DNA from: Symsagittifera roscoffensis
Taxonomy: Eukaryota > Xenacoelomorpha > Acoela > Convolutidae
NCBI RefSeq assembly: GCF_963678635.1
Contig: NC_087065.1
Span: 69,690,956 to 69,754,955 of the forward strand
DNA length: 64,000 bases
Direction: 5' to 3'
The notes beneath the pieces are model-generated. The model was not told the DNA's origin. It saw only the letters and a list, made by a program, of their open reading frames with translations, and did not search any database. The position numbers were made by a program, and so were the translations under genes. Below, in pieces: positions 21,801 through 33,538 of this stretch (position 1 is its first letter; each line of letters opens with the position of its first letter).

Positions 21801-24800
21801 TGAAAAGGTGTTTTAAGTTCTTACCGGCGGCTTTACACTCCGGAAAAATTGGGAATAATAGCAGTTCATAGCCAAAACTTTTTTCGTGGGTTTTTGGGTC
21901 TTTCATTTTGATTAAGTCTCTGATTGCACTAAGTTGAGGATCGGAAACGTAATTGGACTCGAAAAATTGTAAGATAAATATTTCAGGAAAAGAAGTGATT
22001 TTGCTCACAATTTTAATACCGCGAGGTACAATTGACATACACACATTATTTGGGTCTACCGGTGAAATTGTTTCGCCTTTAAAAGCTGAAGGTAAAGATA
22101 CGGTTGTATTTGTTCTAATTGATTTAGTCTCCTTGGTAATCATTTCTAAATTTAAACTCTATGGTAATTCTTCTATCTCGTCACCACTACTATCCAAACT
22201 AAGGTGTTTTTTCAAAAGTGTTTCCAATTTCTTCATACTCAAGTCCATTTTGATGTGATTTTTCGAATTCGATAATTTCGCAACCGTTGGTTTAAGCCAA
22301 TTTTTCACTTCCGATTGATCAATTTCCGTTCGCATGACTTGACGCCCTCTACTGGCGTATTGCACGATTAATTTTCAAATCTATTCATAGATCGCTGTTT
22401 ATTTATAATAACATGCTGTCTCTTGGATGCATTATTACGTAATTGACGTTCCCTGGATGCGCTATCATGAACAACACCGAGAGCGTTACGTATTGAATTA
22501 ATATTTGCTACTGTAATCATGTTATTGTACGTACTGATTGGTGTTGCTTCATTACTTGGATGTCGTGATAGTGAATCCGCCAACCCAATTTTCGCCTCTG
22601 GCCCCTGGTTTATGTTCCACTTGAAAATCAAAAAGATTGAGTTGATCCAACCACTGCGTTGAACGGCTAAACAGCGTCTTGTTTTTCATGTTATTGCCGT
22701 TTAAAAGAGAAACTAGCGCTTTGTGGTCTGTTACTAAAAAAAATTTCCAGCCCAATATGTAATTTCCGAAATATTGAACCTTCATACTACTGCCAACATT
22801 TCTAATTCATTCGTCGAGTACTTTTTCTCCGCGTCATTTAGGTACCTTGAGGCAAAAGAAATCGGTCTCCACCCTTCCGGTCCTAATTGTTCGAGAACAG
22901 CGCCTAAACCGTTATGGCTCGCGTCGCACACAATTCGTATATCTTCATGAAAATCGAAACGACGAAGTTAAACAATGTTTGAATTTTTTTTTTTAATTTT
23001 CAAAGACGCGCTGACATTCCTCCGTCCATATGGAATCGTTGTTTTTACTTAGTAAAGGCCGTAAAGGTGCGGAAGATTCTGCCAGCGCCGGCAAATATTT
23101 GTGGAGATTGTGTTTTGACCCCATGAACAATTTTAATTGTGATAGGGTACGCGGCGGTTTCAGCGTTTCTATAATTTCTTTTTTTCGCGCGAAGGTCGTT
23201 ATTCCGCTGGGGGTTATTTTGTGGCCTAACTATTCACATTCGCCTTGTAAAAATCTACACTTCGTTTTTGAGACATGTTCTCTTATCCAGTTTTTTTAAA
23301 ATTTTCTCCACAGTTGTTTTGTCGTCAATTTCGGTTACCTCGGTTACTACCAGAATGTCGTCTATGAAAGCATGCGCTTGCGGAAATTCGAACAGGATGC
23401 AATCCATTGCGCGCTAAAACTCGGCCGGCATCGTGGTTAGGCCATAGAATCCTGTAGGTACCGGTTGACTGACCTCCGATAAGAGAAAAATTGCATTGTA
23501 CGCTCGTTTCAATTCTTAAAGGTAATTGACCATATGAGTATGTTAGGTGCATCGTTGAAAAAATATATATCCCCTGGTTGCTTCTCGCTGATTGTTTGCC
23601 CCACGGTGTTCATTAAATCCTCGATATTTGGCATTTAGTATTTATTTTTACTGAAAAGGTGTTTTAAGTTCTTACCGGTGGCTGTACACTCCGGACAATT
23701 TTCGGCTATTGAGACAACCGACTGGTAAAAATAAGGATACCAGACGTCTCTGTCGGCATGAAACATGTTCGTTTTACCGCGGTGGAATGCGTGAATTTGA
23801 TTCTTAATTGCGGTTTGAAGATTCATTGGTATAACGAGTTTTTTATTCATCCAAACGACATTTTCCTTCACATAAAAATCATTTACAAATTGGGAATAAT
23901 AGCAGTTCATAGCCAAAACTTTTTTCGTGGGTTTTTGGGTCTTTCATTTTGATTAAGTCTCTGATTGCACTAAGTTGAGGATCTTACGTAATTAAACTCG
24001 AAAAATTGTAACATAAATAATTCAGGAAAAGAAGTGATTTTGCTCACAATTTTAATACCGCGAGGTACAATTGACATACACACATTATTTGGGTCTACCG
24101 GTGAAATTGTTTCGCCTTTAAAAGCTGAAGGTAAAGATACGGTTGTATTTGTTCTAATTGATCTAGTCTCCTTGGTAATCGCTTCTAAAATTAAACTCGA
24201 TGTAATTCTTCTATCTCGACACCACTACTATCCAAACTAAGGTGTTTTTTCAAAAATGTTACCAATTTTTTCATACTCAAGTCCATTTTGATGTGATTTT
24301 GCGAATTCGATAATTTCGCAACCGTTGGTTTAAGCCAATTTTTCACTTCCGATTGGTCAATTTCCGTTCGCATGACTTGACGCCCTCTACTGGCGTATTG
24401 CACGATTAATTTTCAAATCTATTCATAGATCGCTGTTCATTTATAACAACATGCTGTCTCTTGGATGCATTATTACGTAATTGACGGTCCCTGGATGCGC
24501 TATCATGAACAACACCGAGAGCGTTACGTATTGAATTAATCTTTGCTACTGTAATCATGTTATTGTACGTACTGATTGGTGTTGCTTCATTACTTGGATG
24601 TCGTGATAGTGAATCCGCCAACCAAATTTTTGCGTCTGGCCCCTGGTTTATGTTCCACTTGAAAATCAAAAAGAATGAGTTGATCCAACCACTGCGTTGA
24701 ACGGCTAAACAACGTCTTATTTTTCATGTTATTGCCGTTTAAAAGAGAAACTAGCGCTTTGTGGTCTGTTACTAAAAAAAGTTTCCAGCCCAATATGTAA

Positions 24801-27800
24801 TTTCGGAAATATTGAACCTCCATACTACTGCCAACATTTCTGATTCATTCGTCGAGTACTTTTTCTCCGCGTCATTTAGGTACCTTGAGGCAAATGAAAT
24901 CGGTCTCCACCCTTCCGGTCCTAGTTGTTCGAGAACAGCGCCTAAACCGTTATGGCTTGCGTTGCACACAATTCGTATATCTTCATGAATATCGAAACGA
25001 CGAAGTTCAACAATGTTTGAAATTTTTTTTTTTTTAATTTTCAAAGACGCGCTGACATTCCTCAAAAGTGTTTCCAATTTTTTCATACTCAAGTCCATTT
25101 TGATGTGATTTTTCGATTTCGATAATTTTTCGAATTCGATGTGATTTTTCGAATTCGATTCATGAATATCGAAACGACGAAGTTCAACACTGTTTGAAAT
25201 TTGTTTTTTTTTTTATTTTTCAAAGACACGCTAACATTCCTCCGTCTATATGGAATCGTTGTTTTTACATAGTAAAGGCCGTACCGGTGCGGAAGATTCG
25301 GCCAGCGCCGGCAAATATTTGTGGAGATTGTGTATTGACCCCATGAACAATTTTAATTGTGATAGGGTACGCGGCAGTTTCAGCAATTCTATATGTTCTA
25401 TTTTCGCGCGAAGGGTGTTATTCCGCTGGGGGTTTTTTATGGCCTAACAATTCACATTCGACTTGTACAAATCTACACTTCGTTTTTGAGACATGTTCTC
25501 TTTATCAAGTTTTTTCAGAATTTTTTCCACAGTTGCTATGTCGTCAATTTCGGTTACCTCGGTTACTACCAGAATGTCGTCTATGAAAGCATGCGCTTGC
25601 GGATTTTTGGACAGGATGCAATCCATTGCGCGCTAAAACTCGGCCGGCATCGTGGTTAGGCCATAGAATCCTGTACGTACCGGTTGACCGACCTCCGATA
25701 AGAGAAAAATTGCATTGTATGCTCGTTTCCATGCTTAAAGGTAATTGACCATATGCGTACGTTAGGTGCTTCGTTGAAAAGATGTATATCCCCTAGTTTC
25801 TTCTCGCTGATTGTTTGCCCTACGGTGTTCATTAAATCCTCGCTATTTGGCATTTAGTATTTACTTTTATGCACTTTATTTAGTTCCCTCGACTCGAGAG
25901 CTAATTTTCCTGACCCGTCTTTTTTCACTGTTATTACGATTGGCGACACAAAAAATTTATCCGAAAATTCTTCTAGCTTTTCGATAAGACCTTGTTTCAA
26001 TAGTTTCTCAATTTTCTTATCCACTTTTTCTGCTATGTTATTGGGTCTCGTCGACGCTTCTGTTGTACTGGTGTTAACCTCTCGAAATATTTCGACTGCA
26101 CCTTATAACTTCTTATTTTCCTCACCCCTTTGAAACTATTTTGAAACTGCTTGCTGAAGTAGTTTTGCCACGAATCCAGCTCCCCATCTTGTCCCGATTC
26201 CCCTTTCGGCTCCTCGTTAAGAGACATTATCTGGTCCTCTGGCGTTTGCTGAACCAACTGCAGTCCCACCTGCATCAAGTCCCTTCCGATGATGGATGGT
26301 CGGTTCCCTCCGATTAATTTTATCTTCGCATCTACTCTCCACCCGTTTGACTCCAAAATAACAGTCATGGTTTTAATCAGCCTTAAAACATTATTCCCGT
26401 AGTCTCAAAATGCAGTGTCCTCAGTCGAAAGTGCGTCGAGTTTTAACCCCGATGCTCCAAGGGTTCGTCGCAGTTCCCCGATGGTGACGATAGAGATTGG
26501 GGCCCACTATTGATCCACACCCGACTATCTCTTCAATTTATCCGAACCGTCAGTTGTGCCCCAGCAATCTTAAGCTCAGTGAATTTCTTATGTCTCACGG
26601 CCATTGCCATGTAGTCCCCATCCGAGCTGAATGAATCCCACGAGCGTACTACTGGCTTACTCGGTTTTACCCATCCGATGGAACTTGCCTGTTGGGATGT
26701 CACGTCGTCTTCCAGATCCCCTGGATTGGTGTTGTCATCATTCTCCCGAATGATCCCCACTGCCCCTCGGCTTCGCTGATTTCCACTCTTCCCCCTGCAG
26801 GTACGTTCAAAATAAAGTGTCCTATCTAGCGACAAAATTTACAAGTTACTCCCTTGGCTGGACACTTGTCCATATGTTTACGTGTAAAATTTAGTTGATC
26901 GCAGTTGTAGCATCGATTGCTTTGCATCATAGTTCCCCCAAATCGATCCGCGTCTATGGTATATGCTCCTGCCCCGTGAACGACCATTTCTGAATCCTCC
27001 TCGTATTATCCGGTTCGGATTTTATTTGGATCGCTCACCCTCATGATACCTGGGTTCCAGTAATTCACCCGGCGGATATTGCTACATTTGATTTTGCGTA
27101 CTTGTCGCCCCGCTCGTACAAAAGAGCAACCCTATACAACTCCTCCGGTGTTTTGGTGGATCTGCACAGTTCATTCTGCGCTTCACGGATGTTCCTGTTA
27201 ACAATGAACACGTCCCTGAGGATCCGATCTTCTAATGCTCCAAAGTTACATCGGGCCGCAAGCCCACTTAAAACAGAGTGAAACTGCTCGAGACTCTCCT
27301 TGATCTGCTGTTTCCTAGCGAGAAATTGAAATCGGTTTTTTCCATCCACTTCCCCTGCCAAAGCGGTAATTTGGGTTTCAGTGAGAGTGGCCGCGAAATA
27401 GTAGTTTTTTGGGTTAATCGAGTACTTTGCATTTATTCCCCATTGAAATCTATTGTTCCAAAACTCCCATAGCACTGGCGGTTCAATGTATTTCAGTGGC
27501 CAGAATCCGGTGATACCAAGTGGATTTTTCCGCCCACTTGAAACTGCTGGCTGCGCCATGTTGAAAAAGGTGAATTAAGAATAAGTAAATTCCGACAACT
27601 TCTGTGTAACTTAATCTTACAAAGTTAAATTCAAGAGTGACAATAGAGGTCAACCAAGTGTGACAGACAATATCGCAGGTCAGCACCTATCAGCAGACTA
27701 ATTAGCACCACGATTGACAGTTGGTTGATGGCTAGAACTTAAACTCTCACGAACTGATTTAGCACCATGTGACAATATAATAAATTTGAGGAAGCATGCC

Positions 27801-30800
27801 TTTTTTGTCCTTTTTCAAAATTTTCGCCTCCGGTGCAGAAAATTTTGTCAAATTAGGATCTTCATAGTGATTTATGAGAGCTTGGTAAATCAATTTGATA
27901 AAGTTTTGTATTTTTTTGAAAAATACGCCACCTCGAGAAACCTCTAGATCCTTCCCTGCCCGCACTGGAGTTTCATGGATAATAAGTGATTGTATTATCC
28001 TTTCATAGTCTCTCTAAAACTCTAAATTGATGCATTCTGAAAAACCAAAAATGCATTCTGAATTGTTCTTAATTAATTATTTTCATTTTTTTTCTCAGAT
28101 TTTTTGAAAGAATTATAGTTCATTTTAATCGATTTTGATTGATTATAATTTTATTTTTCAATAGTTTTTTGCAAGTTTTTTATTGTTTTTTCATAATTCT
28201 ATTTCAGCTTCAGTTACTGTTTTTGTCGTCCCACTCCATTTCACATTCATAAATTCAATCGCGTTTTTAGAAAAGGTCACGTTTTGGCTATTCTTGTACG
28301 TAGTTTTATGTATGGTGTGGGTAAACGTAGGATGGGACGGGGTGGGGGTTTTGGTATGGGGTTCTGGTAGCAGTGGGGGCAGGGGGCGTGAGAAACATGG
28401 GGTAAGGTGAGGGGTTGGGGGGTTGGGGGAACTGGCGCTGGAGCATGGATGGGGATGAGAACAAAGCTGCAACAAATGATCAATTTTCATGGAGTTCACG
28501 AACAAAAAAATCGATAATATTTTTAAAAAAAAACTATTATTGATTGAAATGGATTAAAGTTCCATAACGTGGTCTATATATTTTTATGAAAATTAATGAG
28601 TATCAGTCATTTCAGTCAACGAAAACTCATTATAATTTATCTTTACCCATGATAGTTCAGCGTTGGTGGTAAACTGCTTCTGCCCCTTGCAATTTGTTTT
28701 GCAGCAAAGATTTTTTAACCAAGATTTTTAAACCCAGCAAATGTTTTGCAGCAAAGATTTGCTTAACCAAATGCAAATATAAGATAATTAATTGCTCCAA
28801 CTCCTCTGAAAAGATAGCAAAAAACTATGGCGTCGCTTAATTGTTTGAGCCTCAAATATTCTGTGGGATCTCAATTATTGTTTCAAATGAAAGTAGTTTT
28901 GGTCGTTACCTTTATTTACGTTTAAAAACATTGATTAGATCGGAAAAGCGCACGTTAAAATTCGGCTGTTCAGGGTCAAGCATTAACAAAGATTGGATAC
29001 AAACAGGTGGCCGTTTTCTGTTTTTTCGCTGAAACTGTTTTTTCGCAAAGATATTAAGTTCTCGTTATTTCATGTCTGTTGTTTTTTGTTTTTAGTGATT
29101 TTTTATGTGGTATCGAGGGATTCGCTATATCTTGGTTTGAAATTGTCATGTTCTCGTCGGTGTTGGTCACTTTGTCATGTTATTGGTGTTGATCATACTG
29201 TCATTTTCATGTCCTCGTCGTATTTCTGTACAGAGTAATTTCAGTAGTTCGTATACGTGTAGTGTAATTCAGGTATTGCGCAAATCAGGTGTGTTTTCTT
29301 ATTGTCCTTAATTCTTGTGTTTTCTTGAGAGGAATCGCATTTCGAATTTAAAAAATTTGTTGTAGTTGCAGATTTCTTAAGGCGGTTTTATTTGCAACTT
29401 CGTATACTAAAACACCATATTGATATACCAATTGTATAAACTGTTTGTATATTCTAATAAGAACAGATGAGCTGAGAAGCTGTCTTGCTTAATAAAAGTG
29501 GAAGTGAAGTGATTGCATTATTTTCCTACTGTTTCAATGGGTTTGTTGAAAGTACATTTTTGACCCAAAGTTACTCCCAGGTTTTTAACAGCTTTTAAAA
29601 GTTCGATCTCGTCTTGGTTTCACGTAAATTTTTCTAATTTTAAAGTCCATTTTTGATCATTATTAGTGCTTTAACTTTGTGTGTTGTACGTTTTTTGCTT
29701 TCCATTCATTCTGATAATGTATCCAAATCTATTTTAAGTTCTGTAGTTTCAATGAGTGATCCATGAAAAACTAGTGTCATTGGCATAAGGAACACATTCA
29801 ATCTGCTGTGGTTTGTTGGGAAGATCATTGATATAAATGAAAAAAGCAGGGGATCTACAACAGATCCTTGAGATACCCCACAATGAAGTTTCTCTGTTAA
29901 TGAACTTTTATTTAAATGACAATTATATCGATTCCTATTGCTGAGATTCGATTTCAGTGAATTAGGAGTAACACATCTCAGTCTGTAAAAGTGATACTTG
30001 TGAATGAGTGTTTTGCTCATTATTATCAAAAACTTCATATGAACCTGAGAGTGTACAGTGCGCCAAATTATTAGTAATTTTGCTTCCAATAAGACCCTCG
30101 ATTTTTTCCACAATAGCAGCAATTGTAGAGCGTTTGTTGCAATCCAAACTGTTTATTATTGAAAAATTGATTATTAATTTTGGTAACAGTTTCTCAAAAA
30201 ATTTTTTTTGACAGAAACTAAAGAAATTGGTCTATAATTGCATGGAAGTGACATGTCTCCTTTTTTGAAATCAGATACTACTTTTGCCATTTTAAGACAG
30301 CTGAGATAAACTGCTTCGCAAACTGTCTGGTTAAAAATACCGGTAAAATGAGCTGAAAATAAGAATTATTTTTTTGATCAGCTAATTTGACGGAAACATG
30401 AAACCTTTAGCTTTATTGTTGGGCAACTGCTTTATTGTGTCATAAACTTCCTGTGAATCAATTTGTGACAGGAAGAAGGAATAATTTTTTGCAAATGTTT
30501 TGAAAAACACTCGTTGTCTGAACTCCAAATGTCAACACTTAACCGATTGTGACAAAACAGTTGTTCAGTTATTTTGCATTTATATGATTTAGTTCAGTTT
30601 TTAAATTGCTTTTTGTCGCTTTTAATTTCTGTCACATAAACATAATTTTTTTTTTGAAATTGGCCGTTATGATACCCTTTTTTTGTTGGCCGATACCATT
30701 TTTTGCTTTTGACCGTGTCCTGTTCCAATTTTTGCTTTGCCTGTGAAGTCTTTTGATTTTGATATAATTTCACTAGTTTGCATTTTTCAGTAATCGTAAT

Positions 30801-33538
30801 TTTGATATTATTCGATGTCAAGCTTTTTTAAAATTTATTGATTTCTTTTTGACAACACTGACATTGCATCCAGAATGTTTTGTACTTGTTGCTGCAGAAT
30901 ATCATTTTTTTCCTTGGTACTAGTTTTACAATCGTTGAAATTCGTTTTTCCTATTTTGTTATGTAAAAACCAATTGAACTCAGTTTTGAATTCATGTTTT
31001 CGCAGTTGTTCATAACTTCTACCTTAAGATATTTTCTTATGACGATTTTCTATAAGACCAATTTTGAATTCATTTTCAACATCATAATGATCAATGATTG
31101 CGTGTTCAATTTTTTAGGTCGTGAAAAATTGCAAAAGACCAAAAAACAAAGTTGTCTGAGTGTTCTTCATAACACGTGGGCTATCAGTTTGTCTAAATGT
31201 CAGAGTAAATGCAAGCAGCTTAAGTTTTTCAATAAATTGTCTGCTTTTTGATGTCACAACTGACATAACTATGTTAAAGTCGTACACTCTATGATTTGTT
31301 TTGCTTTAGTGACATTTTTTAATTCAAACATATGACTTGAAAAAAAAATGAAGGAAATTGTCATTTTTTGCACTGAACGACTTGTAACTTGAAACTAGAA
31401 TCATTTTTCTTTGTTGAAGATCGTCGAAACTGTAGAAATTTGGATTTTTTTGAGGTCGTAGTTTTCAACACTTTTGAAACATTTTCTTCTGTGAGAAGAA
31501 CTGTTTTTCCTGCACCCCTACTTTTGGTTTTCTGGCATATAGCATTTAAGCTTCAAATCATTTTGGCAAGAAATGTTAAAATTAGATATGTCTCTAAATC
31601 AAGTTTCTGCTGGAACAACGAAAAAAGCTTCAAGTTTTGTTGCTAAAGCAGAACAAACAATTCATGATAATTTTCTCCAAGGTCGCGTATATTTTGTAGG
31701 AAAAGCGTTTCAATTTTAAGTTAAATTTTTTGGCCAATTTTCCAGAACTGCTGTTTGTTTATTAAAACACAGTTTTTGTCGCTAGAACGCTAAAAGGGCT
31801 GCAATGTTTAATATGCAAAAAAAACTTTTTGAATTCGAGTTCCCAAAAAAATGCATTTCATCTAAGTCAATTTCCAGCGCTATCAGAGATTTGCTGCTAA
31901 CAGACTTAAAAAACTCATTGTAAGCTATGAATAATTGTTTTCACTGACTTATGAACCAAATTCCTTTAATTTTTTGCGTTATTTTGAGATAAGAGGAAAA
32001 ATCTTCACTTGAACCACAATAGAAGAAGTTGAAATGAAAGAAAGGAAAAAATGAAAGACCCCGGTAATCCCATTTGTATTAGATTTCAGCAAAAGTTCTT
32101 TCCACCAGTCTTCTTGGGTAATCCTCGACTACTTTTTTTGTCATTTTTGTGGCTTTTCATTGTTTTTCGTTTAGGACCTAAACTTAACAATCATTGATTT
32201 AAATATGATTTTTTTAAAAACATTGAAAGCGCAGAGGAGAATAGGTTTGCTAACAATTATGATTTTTTCAACTTTATACCTTAGTTGCCTTATTTTTAGG
32301 TTAAAAATTTTGTTTCGAGTTTTAGCAGAAACTTGCTTTGATCTTGATTTCTGATTCCAACAGAATTAATTTTATTTATTTTTTTGCTGTTGTCGACATG
32401 TAATGTAATGTTTGTATAGTTAGCTTTTGTATTTTTTGAACTGAAAATTTTAGGAGATTTTGAATTTCAACGCTTAACGTAGATATTAAGTTTTGAAAAG
32501 AATTTTTGTTTCACGTAATGTCTTATCATGATGTTCTTTTTAGAAAACTCAGTTTAAACAAAAAAAAATTTTATCCGAAATAAATGAAGTTTTTTATACT
32601 TAACGCGCGATAGATTTCGCACTATGAAAGCGTAAGTGGAGATTTAATCCGAATTAAAAATAGTTCCATATTGTTTGAAATCTGCCTAATTGCCATAAAT
32701 CTTTTGTTAGTAGGAGCGAAATTTATCACTGTTTATATGTGGCGCGTTTGTCTTTAAATGGCAAATTAAAAAAATTCATTTTCTTTTCATTGCATTTATT
32801 TTTGTCATGCTTTTACTGCTCCATAGAACTTAAAAGGCATTTAGGGCTCAAAACATTTAGGGCTTTACCCTGATATGAGCAGTTTTGTTCTATTTTGTGA
32901 TTCAAAATAGTTTGGCCAAAGTATCTAACACGCATAAATACTCGATCACGAATTACTTTGCTTTTAGCCAGGCGGTCTGATTTTTTTTGCTTTTTGGTAA
33001 ACTTTTTTGAAACTGACACAACAAAATTAGTTATTTCTTCCGTTTTAGATATCACTACGAAGAAAAACCGAGGAATAACTTGGCTCTACTTAAACTAGAG
33101 AAAAATACCGAAAGATCTTTACTTTCACTGTGCACTAAAAAACCTGAAGATGGAACGCTTTTAGCAACCGTTGGACTCGGTTCAATTTCGACAAAAGCCG
33201 CTCGACCAGCTTCAATTTTGCAGCAGACGTTTTTCTTCGAAACAGCATTGGAATATTTGTTCAATGATCGAATGAAAATCTGCGAAAAGGAAACCATTTG
33301 CACCGAACCATTGACCGGTGGGTCAAATACTTGTCTTTTTGACGATGGAGGTCCCCTGTATATTGTGAATTGTTCGCAGACACAAAAAACTCCATTATGT
33401 TTGTATGGTGTAGCCAGTTTTTTTATTCAAGACCCCAAACGTCCAAAAGAACTTTGTACAGGAGGAAGTGTATTCACAAGAGTGCCCGATTTCATCACAT
33501 GGATATCTGACACTATAGTGCAGTTTGCACATGATTGA
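18867..33538 (+). CDS. SPH-B: secreted serine-protease homologue with a 13.6 kb transposon-filled intron
   Basis: Model: exons 18867-19143, 19394-19490 and 33049-33538, giving 287 aa. Phases (1, then 2) and boundaries match SPH-A. Donors are GTAAGA and GTGAGA; acceptors are ATTTTAG and CGTTTTAG. The first nucleotide of exon 3 completes the Arg codon exactly as in SPH-A. Joining across 13.6 kb is an inference; exon 3 could instead belong to a separate broken paralogue. The sequence has a signal peptide (about residues 3-27), IING at the mature start, [15 protein letters not shown] (His57 is Asn), NNLALL (Asp102 is Asn), CLFDDGGPL (Ser195 is Asp, Gly193 is Phe) and [11 protein letters not shown]. 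It is thus an S1A-fold pseudoprotease closely related to SPH-A. The intron contains the Gypsy element at 19863-27774, a non-LTR remnant and a family A fragment. Confidence 0.72.
19863..20077 (-). repeat. 3' LTR of the decayed Gypsy element
   Basis: Aligns along its length with 27559-27774 (shared blocks such as CAATAGAGGTCAACCAAG and GATGGCTAGAACTTAAACTC), with many mismatches. It begins TGTTGAAAAAGG and ends ATGACA on the + strand. Confidence 0.85.
20362..22143 (-). pseudogene. Integrase core and C-terminal tail of the decayed Gypsy element
   Basis: The 261-codon frame at 21358-22143 includes [12 protein letters not shown] (first Asp), [12 protein letters not shown], and a segment where DNGxxF is expected but HQETSF stands, then [12 protein letters not shown] (Glu region). 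The middle catalytic Asp appears lost. Basic, disordered tails at 20782-21361 and 20362-20568 fit the end of pol. It is inactive. Confidence 0.65.
21793..23640 (-). pseudogene. RT / RNase H block, tandem second copy, decayed Gypsy element
   Basis: Repeats 23641-25860 in the same orientation at high similarity, offset by about 2.04 kb in the middle. For example, both carry the [19 protein letters not shown] segment (22368-22631 and 24406-24669). This copy lacks about 190 bp that holds the HHCC histidines in the other. The block therefore arose by tandem duplication inside the element. Confidence 0.75.
23641..25860 (-). pseudogene. RT / RNase H / HHCC block, first (5') copy, decayed Gypsy element
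   Basis: Readable pieces are an RT core with [12 protein letters not shown] (about 25560), RNase H with [14 protein letters not shown] and [20 protein letters not shown] (24772-25098), [12 protein letters not shown] (24590-24823) and an integrase zinc module with [12 protein letters not shown] ... CPEC (23635-23916). It is split over several frames. The expected RNase H Asp is Asn here. A short scrambled insertion at about 25060-25160 repeats part of the downstream spacer. Confidence 0.75.
26033..26835 (-). pseudogene. Protease region of the decayed Gypsy element
   Basis: Two frames follow the zinc knuckle. The downstream one contains [16 protein letters not shown], the conserved C-terminal flap-to-end motif of retropepsins of this class (usually I-L/I-G-R-D). 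The catalytic DTG/DSG segment falls in the broken part between the frames and is not readable with confidence. Confidence 0.55.
27065..27559 (-). pseudogene. Gag fragment of the decayed Gypsy element
   Basis: A 164-codon frame starting at the LTR junction. It resembles a retrotransposon gag core (a [14 protein letters not shown] segment, [39 protein letters not shown]). A stop then separates it from a zinc-knuckle stretch at about 26830-26935 that reads CYNC ... H...C. The gag of an active copy would continue through the knuckle, so this is truncated. Confidence 0.7.
27546..27558 (-). other. Primer binding site, tRNA-Ser type
   Basis: Directly after the 5' LTR the element reads TGGCGCAGCCAGC. 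The family rule is a TGG start complementary to a tRNA CCA end; TGGCGCAG is the known start of tRNA-Ser primer sites in several insect Gypsy elements. Confidence 0.6.
27559..27774 (-). repeat. 5' LTR of the decayed Gypsy element
   Basis: Partner of 19863-20077. Its last base in element orientation is the A of the gag ATG, so LTR, primer site and start codon abut. Confidence 0.85.
27779..28332. other. Intron stretch, nothing recognised
   Basis: AT-rich sequence between the Gypsy element and the G-rich tract; no supported feature. Confidence 0.35.
28333..28457 (+). repeat. G-rich tract with G-quadruplex potential
   Basis: About 125 bp of G runs in an otherwise AT-rich region. The densest part, 28399-28429, has four runs of four or more G with loops of 8, 2 and 2 nt, a strong quadruplex pattern on the + (transcribed-sense) strand of the SPH-B intron. 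The minus-strand Pro/His-rich frame across it is a composition shadow. Confidence 0.7.
28458..29559. other. Intron stretch, nothing recognised
   Basis: No supported feature. Frames of 63 and 81 codons on the + strand have no motif. Confidence 0.35.
29560..30860 (-). pseudogene. Decayed non-LTR retrotransposon reverse transcriptase
   Basis: On the minus strand the order is [18 protein letters not shown] (about 30215-30265), a helix region, and [18 protein letters not shown] (about 29840-29890), which is the GVPQGSVLGPLLF signature of jockey/CR1-like RT. The frame then decays towards 29700. The YADD catalytic block is not readable. It is a different copy from 14060-15620 and in opposite orientation. 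Confidence 0.75.
30861..32579. other. Intron stretch, nothing recognised
   Basis: AT-rich DNA; may include further decayed non-LTR sequence. No motif could be read. Confidence 0.35.
32580..32888 (-). repeat. Family A dispersed repeat, copy A7 (partial, decayed)
   Basis: Reverse orientation, holding the 5' half: CGCGATAGATTTCGCAC, GGAGATTTAATCCG, CTGCTCCATAGAACTTAAAAGG and ATATGAGCAGTTTTG. It lies about 160 bp before SPH-B exon 3. Confidence 0.7.

Larger units (their letters stand above)
19863..27774 (-). mobile_element. Decayed Ty3/Gypsy LTR retrotransposon inside the SPH-B intron
   Basis: Bounded by direct LTR-like repeats of about 215 bp (19863-20077 and 27559-27774) with TG...CA ends and an ATAT target duplication (19859-19862 and 27775-27778). 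On the minus strand it shows gag, a zinc knuckle, retropepsin C-terminus, RT, RNase H and integrase pieces in the expected order, all broken by stops and shifts. A purine-rich tract (GAAGCGGAAG) abuts the 3' LTR. The LTRs are visibly diverged, so the insertion is old compared with the element at 42762-61665. Confidence 0.88.

Noticed and set aside
28191..28505. Pro/His/Ser-rich frames on the minus strand
   Set aside because: Reverse reading of the G-rich tract; composition artefact.
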